The notes under the pieces were generated by a model that searched no databases, had not been told where the DNA came from, and saw only the letters and a list, made by a program, of their open reading frames with translations. From Prolixibacter denitrificans (lineage in GTDB: Bacteria; Bacteroidota; Bacteroidia; Bacteroidales; Prolixibacteraceae): a DNA stretch of 64,000 nt. Positions within the stretch are counted from its first letter, which is position 1. Every line of letters begins with the position of its first letter. The DNA lies in the NCBI RefSeq assembly GCF_003014495.1, contig NZ_PYGC01000012.1, forward strand, positions 62,001 through 126,000, given 5' to 3'. Of the stretch, positions 10,291-19,776 are shown piece by piece. A program made the position numbers and the translations under genes.

Positions 10291-10318
10291 AAAAAAAATC
10301 CCTCCGGAGAGGGATTTT
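10291..10318 (-). terminator. Rho-independent terminator of the GH43 gene
   Basis: Perfect 10-bp stem AAAATCCCTC (10295-10304) / GAGGGATTTT (10309-10318) with a 4-nt loop. Read on the minus strand, the stem runs into eight T residues. It lies 56 bp after the GH43 stop, so GH43 is a separate transcription unit from the susC operon. Confidence 0.85.
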
Positions 10319-10373
10319 GTATTTGAACGAATTGGATGGTAAAAGGTAGTCAATGTTATAATCCAATTGTTGT

Positions 10374-11885
10374 TTATTTAATGGCTTCATACTTGAAATT
10401 CCTGAACCTCACGGTTCCTTTTCCAATGGAACAAAGCCCGATTCGCAAGCTTAAGAATCCGCCGAGTACATTATGGTTCAGGCTGGAAACTTCCATCGAA
10501 TTTTCAATTTTCTTCCAGTTCTTTCCATCGGTGCTGTAATACATGTCGACCGTATTGTTCATACTTCTAAGCCTCAGGAAGACATGTCGGTTGATGGCAT
10601 CTTCTTCCGTTACGAACTGCCATCCCCGCAGATTGGCCAGGATGTTCTCTTTGTCGGCCAGCATGCCCGAATTGAAATTGTTATTGTAGAAAAGAACCAG
10701 GCCACCCATGGCATCGCCTTCAATATCCATTTCCACCTGAGCGATGTAGGAATGGTCGGACGGAACACACAGCAGCGGAGAGCAATTCCCGATGGAGTTT
10801 CCCTTGCCTTTAATCTCCAGTGATTTTCCCGTAAGGTGAAAGCGGGTGGTATCGTACTCGCCGAAGAACTTCCATTGCAGGTTCAATGATTTGCCTGTGA
10901 AATCATCATTCAACGTGAAGGTGGGTTTTGATTTCTCTCCAAAAGGCCTGAGGATGGGATCATCGGTTTTGAGCCCTTCCGGTATTTTAAACCAGCCGTC
11001 TTTGGTCCATTCCACCGGTTCCAGCATGGTTTGTCGTCCCATGTTGTAATGTCCTTTTTCGTATGCATGGAACATCAGCCACCAGTCGCCGTTGACGTCG
11101 TCGAACAATGTCCCGTGCCCCTTTGACCACCACCTTTCCGACTTATCTTGTGTCCGGAGAATCGGATTGTATGGGGAATTTTCCCACGGTCCCAGCGGAG
11201 ATCTGGAGCGCGCCGAGATAATCATATGGCCGGTAGCCGGTCCGGCCGTTCCGCCTTCTGCCACCGTCAGGTAGTAGTAATCACCATGTCTGACCAGTTT
11301 CGGGCCTTCCATGCAGAAACATTCAATCGACCAATCACGAGGAATCGTCCAGCCGTCGTACACATGTTGCGTTGGTCCGGTAACCCGGAGGCCGTCATCC
11401 GATAACGGGACGTAACCGCCATTGGCGGAATAGAGGTAACGTTTTCCGTTCCGGTCGGCCACATGGCCCGGGTCGATATTGTTTATTTTCAAATCGACGG
11501 GATCGCTCCACGGACCGGCTATCGAGTCGGCTGTTACCACATAAATTTCGTTGTTAGCCGGGAAATAGATATAATACTTGCCTTTGTATTTCACAAAATC
11601 AGGAGCCCAAACCGAACCCAGGTATTTGTGCAGGGCGTTGGTCACCGGTGTCCAGTTAATCAAATCTTTCGATTGCCAGATCATCAGTCCAGGGTAATAT
11701 TCGAACGACGAATGCACAACGTAGTAAGTATCTCCGTCGCGCAGAATACTCGGATCGGGGTAATCCCCGTCAAAAATGGGGTTCACAAAGTAGTCGGTGC
11801 CGACGGTTCTGGGGTTGGTTTGGTATTGGGCATGCGCCCACACCGCCAGTTTTGCCAGCAATAAGGTCAGGATAATTTTCTTCAT
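10374..11885 (-). CDS. GH43 family glycoside hydrolase (arabinofuranosidase/xylosidase type)
   Basis: 503 residues from the ATG at 11885; an upstream in-frame Met at 11975 is rejected because the signal peptide (MKKIILTLLLAKLAVWAHAQ) begins here. Five-bladed propeller with the GH43 triad visible: general base Asp44 in YPDPS, pKa-modulating Asp138 in NNIDPGH and general acid Glu193 in CMEGPK. The C-terminal about 180 residues form a beta-sandwich often seen in GH43 xylosidases and arabinofuranosidases. Secreted to the periplasm. Its promoter resembles that of susC, so it is probably co-induced by the same HTCS. Substrate linkage (alpha-L-arabinofuranose or beta-xylose) cannot be decided. Confidence 0.9.
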   Translation of the reverse strand: MKKIILTLLLAKLAVWAHAQYQTNPRTVGTDYFVNPIFDGDYPDPSILRDGDTYYVVHSSFEYYPGLMIWQSKDLINWTPVTNALHKYLGSVWAPDFVKYKGKYYIYFPANNEIYVVTADSIAGPWSDPVDLKINNIDPGHVADRNGKRYLYSANGGYVPLSDDGLRVTGPTQHVYDGWTIPRDWSIECFCMEGPKLVRHGDYYYLTVAEGGTAGPATGHMIISARSRSPLGPWENSPYNPILRTQDKSERWWSKGHGTLFDDVNGDWWLMFHAYEKGHYNMGRQTMLEPVEWTKDGWFKIPEGLKTDDPILRPFGEKSKPTFTLNDDFTGKSLNLQWKFFGEYDTTRFHLTGKSLEIKGKGNSIGNCSPLLCVPSDHSYIAQVEMDIEGDAMGGLVLFYNNNFNSGMLADKENILANLRGWQFVTEEDAINRHVFLRLRSMNNTVDMYYSTDGKNWKKIENSMEVSSLNHNVLGGFLSLRIGLCSIGKGTVRFRNFKYEAIK

Positions 11886-11934
11886 ATTCTTCGTTTTAGC
11901 GATTTCGTTAGCGCTTATCATCTGTTTTTTTGAT

Positions 11935-12058
11935 TCAGTTGGCTGAATGTCGCATGGGTGTTGTGTTGCGACCAAACTATCACCGACGAAGGTATGGATT
12001 AGCGCTGATGGGAGTGGGGGTGTTTTGTTTCGTAAACGGGGAAAAATGTTACCAGAAA
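11935..12058 (-). promoter_or_regulatory. Candidate HTCS operator/promoter of the GH43 gene
   Basis: Related over about 125 bp to the susC upstream region 9962-10090, with blocks such as GTTGCGAC, CGACGAAGGTATGGATT, GCGCTGATGG, TTTGTTTCG and GGGGAAAAATGTTACC conserved in the same order and at similar spacing. Located 50-175 bp ahead of the GH43 start. One clear GGGGAAAAATGTTA box is present, against three before susC. Interpreted as a shared regulatory region of one regulon. Confidence 0.6.
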
Positions 12059-12116
12059 GGCCAATGGATATCGATATTCATAATCTGTCACAAAAAAGTG
12101 AGGAAAGAGAGAAAGT

Positions 12117-15100
12117 TTACCCGTTCCCATTTTTCCCGTATTGCGACGGTGTGATGCTGAATTCGTTTTTAAACTGCCGGGCAAAATATTTCGGGTCGTT
12201 GTAGCCTACCCGGTACGCCACTTCGCTAACGGTGAGCTGACCTTGTTTGAGGAATTGGGCTGCGCGTTTCAACCGGATGGTACGAATGAACTCGACCGGG
12301 GTTTGTCCGGTGAGCGAAGATATTTTCTTGTAAAGGTTCACCCGGCTCATGCCCAGCTCCGAGCTCATTTCCTGTACCGAGAACTGACTGTTGGCAATAT
12401 TTTTCTCGACTAAATCAATGGCTTTTTGGATGAAGATTTCGTCCAGCGAGGTGATTTCGATTTCGCTGGGGCTGACATCGATCTTCTTACGGAAGGCTTT
12501 CTGCAGCTTCCGGCGTTGCGCCAGCAGGTTCTTGATGCGCGATTCGAGCAATTTGAAATTGAATGGCTTGGTGATGTAATCGTCAGCGCCCACATCGAAG
12601 CCTTCCATCTTCTGGTTGTCGGCTACTTTTGCGGTCAGCAGAATGACGGGGATGTGCGACGTCTCGGCCGTAGTCTTGACTTTTCGGCACAGTTCGATGC
12701 CATCCATCACCGGCATCATCACATCGCTGATAATCAAATCGGGCAGCGATTTCGATGCTATTTCCCAGCCGGTATGTCCGTCGCCGGCTTCGAGCACTTC
12801 AAAGGTGAGTTTGAAATTATCCTTCAGGTAAAATCGGAAATCTTCGTTGTCTTCCACCAACAACAATACCGGTTTGGTACTTTTCGCCGGCTTACCGGTT
12901 GTTTCACTTTCTTCTGCCGTTTCCGGTTCCATCACAACCGAAGGCTGAGCTGCCGGTTGGCGTTTCCAGCTTGCTTGTTCCGCTTCTGCCGATGTTTCTT
13001 TGCCAAATACCAATGGTAATGTCACCCGGAAACAGCTGCCTTTTCCCGGCTCGCTCTCCACGGTAATGGTGCCGTTTTGCAACTTCACATATTCATTTAC
13101 GAGCGCCAGCCCGATGCCGCTTCCCTGGTTGTAATCGGAGCCGTTGGTCTCATCCTGGAAGAAGCGCTCGAAAATGCGTTGTTGTTTTTCTTCCGGAATA
13201 CCGATACCGGTATCGCTGATGCTGATTTCGATGGTGGGCTGTTCTTTTTCGTCTAAACGAACAGCTACATGTACGTCGCCGTTTTCGGAGGTGTATTTGA
13301 AAGCATTGGAAAGCAGGTTCAGGAGAATTTTTTCCAGTTTATCGTGGTCGAAATACGCGGTGACATTTTCTACATCGGTCTGGAAATAGAGATGAATATT
13401 CTTCTTCTCCGAGAGGTCGGAAAACGATTCGGTGGTTTCGCGAATGAAACTGACAATTTCGCCTTCACTCGGACGGAGCTTAATCTCCTGGAATTCCAGC
13501 TTCCGGAAATCGAGTAATTGGTTCACCAGGCTTAGCAAACGTCGGCTGTTTCGGTAAATAAGCTGCAGGTGTTTCTTTTCGTCGTTGTCTTTCGCTTTTT
13601 GCAACAACTGCTCGATGGGTGTGATGATTAGCGTGAGCGGCGTGCGGAACTCATGACTGATATTCGTGAAGAAACGGAGTTTCAGCATGTCGAGGTCGTG
13701 CAGGCGGCGTGCCTTGATTTTTTCCCGCTCGATCTCGAATTTTTCGTGCTCCCGCCTGATAATCCGCTGGCGCCATAACCAAATGATGAGCAGGATAATG
13801 AGCACATAGGCGACATAAGCGTAAATCGTTTGCCAGAAAGGAGGGAGGATGTTAATCTTCAGGGTAGCACCTTCCTGGTTCCAGTAGCCGTTGTTGTTCG
13901 ATGCCCTGACACGCAATGTGTACTCGCCCGGGTCGAGGTTGGTGAAGGTGGCCCGGCGGTTCTTCCAGTCGGTGTAAATCCAGCTGTTATTAAAGCCTTC
14001 CAGTTTGTAAGCAAATTGATTTTTTTCCGGATGGAAATAACTTAGCGTGGAGAAGGCTACCGAGAAGAAGTTTTCGGCGTGCTTCAGCGTGATTTCTTTG
14101 GTGTCGGTTACGGATTGCGGCAATAACACACGGCGGTTAAATTTTTCACCTACCCTGATGGTTTGGTTGAACACCTGCAGATTGGTGAATACCACTTTCG
14201 GTGTGTTTTTGTTTTCAATAAGGTTTTCGGGACTAAAAAAGTTGATGCCGTTCGGACCACCGAAGAAGAGCTGCCCATTGCGGGTGACATAAGCCGCCCG
14301 TTCGTTGAATTCCTTGGCCTGCAACCCGTCTTCGTCGTCATACTGCTTGATGCGTACGGCAAAATCGGATACCTGGTCGCCTTTGACGAAGATTTGAACC
14401 AGTCCCTTAATGGTTCCCAGCCAGATATTGTGTTGTTGATCCTCTACTATAGAAACAACGTTGTTCGTCGGTAAGCCGTTACTTTTCAAAATACGCCTGA
14501 ACTGGCCGGTGTGCTCGTCGTACACATTCAGGCCTTCGGGTGTGCCTACCCAAATCCATCCGCGCGAATCGGCTAACAGGCAATTCACCGTATTGCTGCT
14601 CAATGTCGTGGTATCTTTGTCATTATGAAGCAGTTTACTGAATTTTTGGTTTCTTGTGTTTAAGATGCTCAGGCCATCGGGCGTGCCAATCCACAGGCGG
14701 TTTTGTTTGTCTTCGACCAAAGAAATGATAACATTGGAAACGATGGAATTCGCACCGCCGGTACGAAAATGCTGAAAACTTTCCGTATCACGGTTAAACC
14801 GGTCGAGTCCGCCGCCCAGTGTTCCAATCCAGAGATTGTTAAATGAATCTTCAAATATCGACCAGATATTGTTATCGGATATACTGGTTGAATCTTTGGG
14901 ATTGTGGGTGTAGTGAGTGAATTTTTTCCCGTCGAAACGGTTAAGGCCACCGAAGTAAGTACCAATCCAAAGTTTGTTTTCGTGATCGATAAACAGTGAA
15001 ACAATTACATCGTTGGAGAGGCTGTTCGGGTCATCGTCATGATGAACGTAATGGGTAAATTTTCCGGTTTTCCGGTTATAGTAGTTTAGTCCGCCGCCAT

Positions 15101-16277
15101 TAGTCCCAATCCACAAATTCCCTTTTTTGTCTTCGGCAAAGCAGTTAATATCACCAAAGTTCAGCCCTTCTTCATTTTGAGGCGTATACCGGATGGTGTT
15201 GAACAGGATCAGGTTTTTGTGATAATAGCTAATTCCCTCTTTATAGGTTCCTATCCAGATAATCCCTTCGCTGTCGCGGAACATGGCCGTGACGCTGTTG
15301 TGAGCAATGCTGTGGACGTTGTAGGTTTCGTGTGTCAGGTAGCGTATGGTGAAATCTTTTTTGTCGAGTAGGTTGATGCCTCCGTGGTCGGTGGCTATCC
15401 AGATGTTGCCATCCGAGTCTTGTGTGATACCGGTAATGATGTTGGTGTTGGTATGAGTGGGCCTGGAAGCCTGGTCGATGTGGACAAGTTTTCCGGTGGC
15501 AGGCTCATAATAAAAGAGGCCGATGGCATGGTCCTGTGTCGAAATCCAGATATCGTCATCTTTGTCAATAAATATGCGACAATCCAATTGTTCCCCGGGA
15601 TACCGGTCATGCAAGAAGCTGGCCTGAATCTTCGCTTTCATGCTCCCTTTGGGCTTCATTTCCAGGTAACCATCCTGATGGATGAGCCACAGGTTTCCTT
15701 TTGAATCTTCGGCCATGGCAATCACATCGGAGGTTGCTTTTATACCATTTTTATTGGCGAGATGTTCTACCGGGACAATATCCTGATGAAGCGTGTCGAA
15801 GCGGAATACCCCATAACCACTGGTCATCAGCCAACTCTTATTTTCACTGTCGGTAAACAGGTTGATGAAATGACTGATGAATTCAGGGTGTTTTTGCAGA
15901 ACAGGAGAATTGGAAAAGGAGAAAGTCTCGGTTTTTGGGTCGTAAACGTTGAAGCCGTTTTGAGTTCTGACCCAAAGTTTCCCATTGCAGTCCTCGCTAA
16001 TTGCCGCGATGATGTTGTTGTCAATCGATGTACTGTCGGACGGATTATGTGTGAAAACTTTAAAGGAGTAACCATCATAGCGGTTCAACCCAGATGTAGT
16101 TCCGAACCACATAAAGCCTTGCTTGTCACGCAAAATGCATGTAACATGATTATTCGATAACCCGTTTGTATTATTTATCTGGGCAAAGTTGTATTGTTTC
16201 TGTTGAGAAAATGCGGAAACACTAGAAAATACAGCTATAAGCAGTATTAGGATAAAGTTGGTGAATCTGATTTTCAC
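12117..16277 (-). CDS. Hybrid two-component system sensor/regulator (HTCS) of the polysaccharide locus
   Basis: About 1386 residues from a GTG at 16277. The open frame extends to 16454, but the signal peptide (KIRFTNFILILLIAVFSSVSAFSQ region) starts immediately after this GTG. Order: signal peptide; two seven-bladed Reg_prop propellers (about 25-720, repeats such as LWIGTxGGGLNRF); Y_Y_Y domain; membrane helix (about 808-832); histidine kinase with H875 in ISHEFRTPL, N-box NLLSNAFKYT, G-boxes DTGIGIPEE and GSGIGLALV; receiver with Asp1185 in ISDVMMPVMDG; C-terminal AraC-type helix-turn-helix. Senses an oligosaccharide in the periplasm and activates the locus directly. Encoded just upstream of GH43 on the same strand; no separate response regulator is present. 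Confidence 0.95.
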   Translation of the reverse strand: MKIRFTNFILILLIAVFSSVSAFSQQKQYNFAQINNTNGLSNNHVTCILRDKQGFMWFGTTSGLNRYDGYSFKVFTHNPSDSTSIDNNIIAAISEDCNGKLWVRTQNGFNVYDPKTETFSFSNSPVLQKHPEFISHFINLFTDSENKSWLMTSGYGVFRFDTLHQDIVPVEHLANKNGIKATSDVIAMAEDSKGNLWLIHQDGYLEMKPKGSMKAKIQASFLHDRYPGEQLDCRIFIDKDDDIWISTQDHAIGLFYYEPATGKLVHIDQASRPTHTNTNIITGITQDSDGNIWIATDHGGINLLDKKDFTIRYLTHETYNVHSIAHNSVTAMFRDSEGIIWIGTYKEGISYYHKNLILFNTIRYTPQNEEGLNFGDINCFAEDKKGNLWIGTNGGGLNYYNRKTGKFTHYVHHDDDPNSLSNDVIVSLFIDHENKLWIGTYFGGLNRFDGKKFTHYTHNPKDSTSISDNNIWSIFEDSFNNLWIGTLGGGLDRFNRDTESFQHFRTGGANSIVSNVIISLVEDKQNRLWIGTPDGLSILNTRNQKFSKLLHNDKDTTTLSSNTVNCLLADSRGWIWVGTPEGLNVYDEHTGQFRRILKSNGLPTNNVVSIVEDQQHNIWLGTIKGLVQIFVKGDQVSDFAVRIKQYDDEDGLQAKEFNERAAYVTRNGQLFFGGPNGINFFSPENLIENKNTPKVVFTNLQVFNQTIRVGEKFNRRVLLPQSVTDTKEITLKHAENFFSVAFSTLSYFHPEKNQFAYKLEGFNNSWIYTDWKNRRATFTNLDPGEYTLRVRASNNNGYWNQEGATLKINILPPFWQTIYAYVAYVLIILLIIWLWRQRIIRREHEKFEIEREKIKARRLHDLDMLKLRFFTNISHEFRTPLTLIITPIEQLLQKAKDNDEKKHLQLIYRNSRRLLSLVNQLLDFRKLEFQEIKLRPSEGEIVSFIRETTESFSDLSEKKNIHLYFQTDVENVTAYFDHDKLEKILLNLLSNAFKYTSENGDVHVAVRLDEKEQPTIEISISDTGIGIPEEKQQRIFERFFQDETNGSDYNQGSGIGLALVNEYVKLQNGTITVESEPGKGSCFRVTLPLVFGKETSAEAEQASWKRQPAAQPSVVMEPETAEESETTGKPAKSTKPVLLLVEDNEDFRFYLKDNFKLTFEVLEAGDGHTGWEIASKSLPDLIISDVMMPVMDGIELCRKVKTTAETSHIPVILLTAKVADNQKMEGFDVGADDYITKPFNFKLLESRIKNLLAQRRKLQKAFRKKIDVSPSEIEITSLDEIFIQKAIDLVEKNIANSQFSVQEMSSELGMSRVNLYKKISSLTGQTPVEFIRTIRLKRAAQFLKQGQLTVSEVAYRVGYNDPKYFARQFKNEFSITPSQYGKNGNG

Positions 16278-16488
16278 AGGCCGGCTTTTACTTGATTCAG
16301 TTCCGCAATTTAATAAAAGGTTGGTATTTCCTGAAACATTCGGAATAAACGCGGATAATATTCTCAGAAATGGGGCCGACAGTAGTTTTGTTCCCACAAT
16401 GTTGTACCGGAATGAAGCTTGTCTTTCTGTAGCAAAACAGACCGAAAACTCCATCCCGGGATTTATGGCAATTTAATCTGACGTTCTG

Positions 16489-17895
16489 TCAAAAATATTC
16501 CGGCAATCCTTCCTCAATTTGTTCGTGTTGCCAGATGATAAAGAGCTGTTCATCCTCAAAGCACTCCTTCGGTTTCTTCCCGTTGATGAGCTGCAGCAGA
16601 AGATTGGACAAATTGGGACGCAGTGATAAATCATTTACAACAAAACCCGATTCGATGTATATGTTGCGGGCAGAGGTTAACGAGATGCGGCTCACATCCG
16701 GAATATCGCCGGTTTGCTCGCTCAGCCGCATATTGGTGTACGAAACCAATATCTCTTTCGTAACCGGAAGAAAGCGTTCCAGCATTTTGGCTTTGAGCAG
16801 TACTTTGCCTTGCGGCTCATTAATCTGAATTTTGCTTTGCTCGCTTTCCGGGAGTTGAGCAAACAGTTGCCGGAATTGCTGCCAGTCGGAAACCACGATA
16901 GCTAAATTCCGGATATATCCTTTTTCGGTTATTTCCTCGAAAGGTTTAACAATAAACGGAGCCAGTTTATTGCGGAATCCCGATTTCTGGTAACGGCTTT
17001 TGTAGGCATACGAACAGTAATTCACCGGCAGATTGATTTGTTCCTGTTTTGTATACTCCAGAATTTTTAAAGCGGTTATCTCCGAATCGGGCAGTGTTAC
17101 TCTCGGACCATGAGCGAATTGAAAGTTTCGGTCGAGCAGTTTGGGCAGGTTGTAGGGCGTTAATCTCATCTGGTGCAGGTTCAGATGCGACAATCCGGCT
17201 TCGGCCGACTCCTTAACTGCTTTTTTTAATTGCTCGAGTTCATCAGGCACGGCCGGAACTTCCACTGTTACTACCGGAATGATGCCAATCGCTTGTTTCA
17301 CCTTTTTTAGGTTATAGTTGGTCGCTCCGATGTCGAACCGGATTTCATTCAGCCCCAGTTCAGCCAATTCTTGCAACTTTTTTGGCGTCGAAAGAATGCC
17401 ATTGGTATACATCCAGATGTAGAGCTCGTTCCCAAACGAATCTCTCAACGCTTTCAGAAATGTTTTTACCCGATCGAATGTCAGGAAAGGCTCGCCGCCA
17501 CTAAAACTGACGCCTTTGAAGCCCATCTTTTTTATGTAGGCGACATACTCTTCCGGTGTGTGAAAATCGATGGTTTGTGTTTCCGGTACGCCAATGGTTT
17601 CCTGTGGAGCAGGACAGTAAAAGCAATGCGCATTGCAACGGTTGTTGATGAAAAGACAGCTCCATTCGCCTGCACCGCAAAGCCGGCAACCCGGCGACAG
17701 ATTGCTGGTGTCGACTTTCGTTTCCTTAAATCCGGTTTGAATGTTGTCTTTTAGTCGTTCGAGGATTTGGTCCCGTTCGGCTTCCAGTTCAATTCCTTCG
17801 TAATACCCCAGCCATTTCAGCTGGTCGTAAAAAACACCATATTCCAGACGATTTCGTTCGACGAGATCGTTCCGGTACTTAATTAAGGCGTTCAT
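16489..17895 (-). CDS. Radical SAM protein with extra N-terminal cysteine motif
   Basis: 468 residues. The radical SAM cluster motif C-x3-C-x2-C is at Cys87, Cys91 and Cys94 (RCNAHCFYC), followed by a GGEP-type motif (SGGEPFLTF) in a typical 6-strand partial barrel. Three more cysteines precede it (Cys70, Cys73, Cys80 in CRLCGAGEWSC), which could bind a zinc or an auxiliary cluster. No peptide substrate, transporter or maturase lies next to it. I do not recognise the specific subfamily. The 211 bp between it and the HTCS start holds no gene that I can support. Confidence 0.8.
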   Translation of the reverse strand: MNALIKYRNDLVERNRLEYGVFYDQLKWLGYYEGIELEAERDQILERLKDNIQTGFKETKVDTSNLSPGCRLCGAGEWSCLFINNRCNAHCFYCPAPQETIGVPETQTIDFHTPEEYVAYIKKMGFKGVSFSGGEPFLTFDRVKTFLKALRDSFGNELYIWMYTNGILSTPKKLQELAELGLNEIRFDIGATNYNLKKVKQAIGIIPVVTVEVPAVPDELEQLKKAVKESAEAGLSHLNLHQMRLTPYNLPKLLDRNFQFAHGPRVTLPDSEITALKILEYTKQEQINLPVNYCSYAYKSRYQKSGFRNKLAPFIVKPFEEITEKGYIRNLAIVVSDWQQFRQLFAQLPESEQSKIQINEPQGKVLLKAKMLERFLPVTKEILVSYTNMRLSEQTGDIPDVSRISLTSARNIYIESGFVVNDLSLRPNLSNLLLQLINGKKPKECFEDEQLFIIWQHEQIEEGLPEYF

Positions 17896-18067
17896 CTCTT
17901 ATTTCCTCATGGAACCTAACGATATCAATGTTTAGCTCAATTCGGTTATACGAAAAAAGCGAGCAAATATATCGAATTTTCCAATCAGAATTTCAGCCGG
18001 AAGCAGTATTCAACGCGCGGATGATTAAATAGATTCATTCTTGTTTTGCGCTCCGTTGTTGAGTTGT

Positions 18068-18514
18068 TTATCTTTTTCTCCGAAAGAAATCAATGATTGA
18101 GTCGATGCTGATTTTCCCGGGACCGAGGATGAACAGCGTAAACAGCATGAGCATGTAGTATAGCGGAATCTCAAACCCATTATCACTTGCAGCGAATCCA
18201 TGTTGCCAGTGAACCGTTTTGATAGCAACAAACATCACAAACATGAGTGGAATGGTGATTATTCGGGTTCCTAATCCCAGGAGCAGCAAAATTACACCCA
18301 ATGCTTCAGTGGAAGCTGCCATGTAGGCATTCAGGGTAGGCATCGGCATTCCCATTTGTGTAAACCAGGAGATGACGCCATCCATGTTGCTCCACTTCAT
18401 TTTGGCAGGACCCATAAATCCATAGGCGAGGATTAGACGTAAGAAAAGGAGGGGAAGCGCTTTTGCTTTGCTGATAGCTTCAACCAATTTGTGGTAAGTG
18501 GAATAGAGTTTCAT
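18068..18514 (-). CDS. DoxX family membrane protein
   Basis: 148 residues with four predicted membrane helices; the segment LLFLRLILAYGFMGPAKMKW and the later GVILLLLGLGTRI are typical of DoxX/DoxD-like proteins. The family has been linked to oxidative or sulfur-stress membrane complexes, but the function of this copy is unknown. Ends in a basic tail (FFRRKR). Flanked by non-coding gaps on both sides, so it is probably a single-gene unit. Confidence 0.85.
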   Translation of the reverse strand: MKLYSTYHKLVEAISKAKALPLLFLRLILAYGFMGPAKMKWSNMDGVISWFTQMGMPMPTLNAYMAASTEALGVILLLLGLGTRIITIPLMFVMFVAIKTVHWQHGFAASDNGFEIPLYYMLMLFTLFILGPGKISIDSIIDFFRRKR

Positions 18515-18730
18515 GTCTTCGTTTTTGGTGTTTAGACGAATTGAGTCCTGCTACCTTACATGGCGGGAAAAATTTTTATATCGACCGGACCTTGCCGCCC
18601 ATTATAGCTTGGGAACCATAAAAGAGGTCGTCTTTTTTATCTCCATGGCATTTCTTATCTTTTTTATTTGAATGGAGTAATAAGAGAGACTTTTGCTTTA
18701 GGTGTAAAACAGTTTAACCAGTTGAAATTC

Positions 18731-19705
18731 ATGCAAATTATTAATAAGTGGATTACTTTTTTCAATCCGGAACAGTTCCAGGGATGGGGTCGTAAAAAGC
18801 GTTATTTCGAGGGCTGGTACTATAAGATGGTTAGTGCAGGCGAAACCAAAGCTATTGCTGTTATTCCGGGTATTGCGATGGATGAAACCGGAAAAAAGCA
18901 GGCCTTTATCCAGGTACTTGACGGACGAAAACATACTTCCGAATACTTTCGTTTCGATGCGGAACAGTTCCGGCCGCAGGCACGAAAATTTCAATTCTCG
19001 ATTGCCGACAATCATTTTTCACTCGATACGATACATTTGGAATTGCCCGTCCTTTCAGGTGAATTGCATTTCTCGGGGATGGTGCCCTGGCCAAAGCCCT
19101 GGTATTCGCCCGGAATTATGGGCCCTTACGCATTCGTGCCTTTTATGGAATGTTACCATGGAATCGTCAGTATGGATCACAGCATCGAGGGGAAGCTGCA
19201 GTGGAATGGTGGATCTGTTGACTTTTCGGGTGGACGAGGTTATACTGAGAAGGATTGGGGACTATCGTTTCCCAGTGCGTATATCTGGATGCAAAGCAAC
19301 CATTTTTCCCGTCCGGGAATTTCTCTGAAGCTTTCTGTCGCGAACATTCCCTGGATACGAAAAGCTTTTGTAGGATTCATAGCCGGTTTGTGGTTGGACG
19401 GGAGGTTAATTCGTTTTACGACATACAACAAGTCGGTTTTGCGTAAGTCTTCGGTCTCAGCGGAATTGGTTGAATTGATCATTGAAAATCAGAGCTACCG
19501 GCTTTGGATTCGTGCCTACCGGGAAAAAGCTACAGAATTGGCTTCACCTATTCATGGATTTATGGAGGGACGGATTGAAGAAAGCATGACTTCGACCATT
19601 GATGTGGAGCTATTCGATAGAAAAAGAAGAGTGATAGTATTTAAGGATACCGGGCGAAATGCCGGTCTGGAGGTAGCCGGAAATATTCAGGAAATTATCC
19701 TTTGA
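18731..19705 (+). CDS. Tocopherol-cyclase-like family protein
   Basis: 324 residues from the ATG at 18731; an upstream TTG at 18668 would add 21 residues of poor quality. The segments GRKKRYFEGWYYKMV near the N-terminus, VPWPKPWYSPGIMGPYAFVPFMECYHG and GRGYTEKDWGLSFPSAYIWMQSNHF are hallmarks of the tocopherol cyclase-like family (PF14249). In plants and cyanobacteria the family closes the chromanol ring of vitamin E; in heterotrophic bacteria the substrate is unknown, and tocopherol synthesis is not implied. No signal peptide. Followed 71 bp later by a small gene on the same strand. Confidence 0.82.
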   Translation: MQIINKWITFFNPEQFQGWGRKKRYFEGWYYKMVSAGETKAIAVIPGIAMDETGKKQAFIQVLDGRKHTSEYFRFDAEQFRPQARKFQFSIADNHFSLDTIHLELPVLSGELHFSGMVPWPKPWYSPGIMGPYAFVPFMECYHGIVSMDHSIEGKLQWNGGSVDFSGGRGYTEKDWGLSFPSAYIWMQSNHFSRPGISLKLSVANIPWIRKAFVGFIAGLWLDGRLIRFTTYNKSVLRKSSVSAELVELIIENQSYRLWIRAYREKATELASPIHGFMEGRIEESMTSTIDVELFDRKRRVIVFKDTGRNAGLEVAGNIQEIIL

Positions 19706-19776
19706 AAGCTTTACGGATAAAGTGGCATATTTTTGTTTACTTCACTTCCACGGAATAACGAAATGTAATCGATTGT

